32,300 nt of DNA from Ophiosphaerella korrae. Taxonomy: Eukaryota; Ascomycota; Dothideomycetes; Pleosporales; Phaeosphaeriaceae. This document shows, one piece after another, positions 32,286 to 32,300 of the stretch. Each line of letters opens with the position of its first letter. Positions within the stretch are counted from its first letter, which is position 1. Under the pieces are notes generated by a model, which was not told the origin of the DNA, did no database searches, and saw only the letters and a list, made by a program, of their open reading frames with translations. Location of the stretch: NCBI GenBank assembly GCA_028456385.1, contig JALNQF010000420.1:1-32300 (forward strand), given 5' to 3'. The position numbers were made by a program, and so were the translations under genes.

Positions 32286-32300
32286 ACCCCCCCCCCCCCC
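32227..32300. repeat. Poly-C homopolymer at the window end
   Basis: 74 bases of C with one A at 32286. It does not resemble a fungal telomere (CCCTAA). A homopolymer at the very end of a sequence is more likely an assembly extension by poly-G reads than real biology. Confidence 0.9.

Noticed and set aside
32227..32300. Telomere end
   Set aside because: Fungal telomeres are usually TTAGGG/CCCTAA; this is a homopolymer.

Overview
This window is nuclear DNA of a filamentous ascomycete (Pezizomycotina, probably Dothideomycetes; the class is an inference from protein style, not a search). The evidence is short GT-AG introns (mostly 46-66 nt) with CTNAY-type branch points, full-size PDR and MRP ABC transporters, a GH3 beta-glucosidase with a secretion signal, and a TA-rich mobile-element relic whose stop codons look like repeat-induced point mutation (RIP). 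Both ends are low-complexity: a (CAA/CAG)n tract at the left and poly-C at the right. The window may therefore be one whole draft contig that broke at repeats.

Layout. 1-1954 (-): 5' part of a C2H2 zinc-finger protein that runs off the left edge inside a polyglutamine tract, with a 10-bp tandem repeat upstream. 3211-5870 (-): secreted GH3 beta-glucosidase. 7275-12887 (-): ten-exon PDR/ABCG transporter with an 11-nt microexon and a GC-AG intron. 13998-19115: a compact housekeeping block of two divergent pairs, TIP41(-)/Aurora kinase(+) and ATP23(-)/glutamate 5-kinase(+). The glutamate 5-kinase frame is broken by one in-frame TAG. 19227-21053 (-): AFG1-type mitochondrial AAA ATPase. About 21260-22400: a heavily mutated Tc1/mariner-like transposase relic. 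22619-24947 (-): Akr1-type ankyrin/DHHC palmitoyltransferase. 25202-29898 (-): five-exon MRP/ABCC transporter. 29984-32226: no supportable gene.

The genes do not form a metabolic cluster. The centre is growth and mitochondrial housekeeping: TORC1-PP2A signalling, mitosis, Atp23 and Afg1 mitochondrial quality control, and proline synthesis. It is flanked by outward-facing genes for efflux and plant-polysaccharide use. Exon boundaries were derived by hand: for the spliced genes, splice consensus, frame continuity and family conservation agree, and the exon lengths of each spliced model sum to a multiple of three.

I found no CRISPR array, tRNA, rRNA or intact transposon, and no convincing new multi-gene system. 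The best leads are the amber codon in the proline-pathway gene, the RIP-degraded transposase, and the unusual splicing of the PDR transporter.
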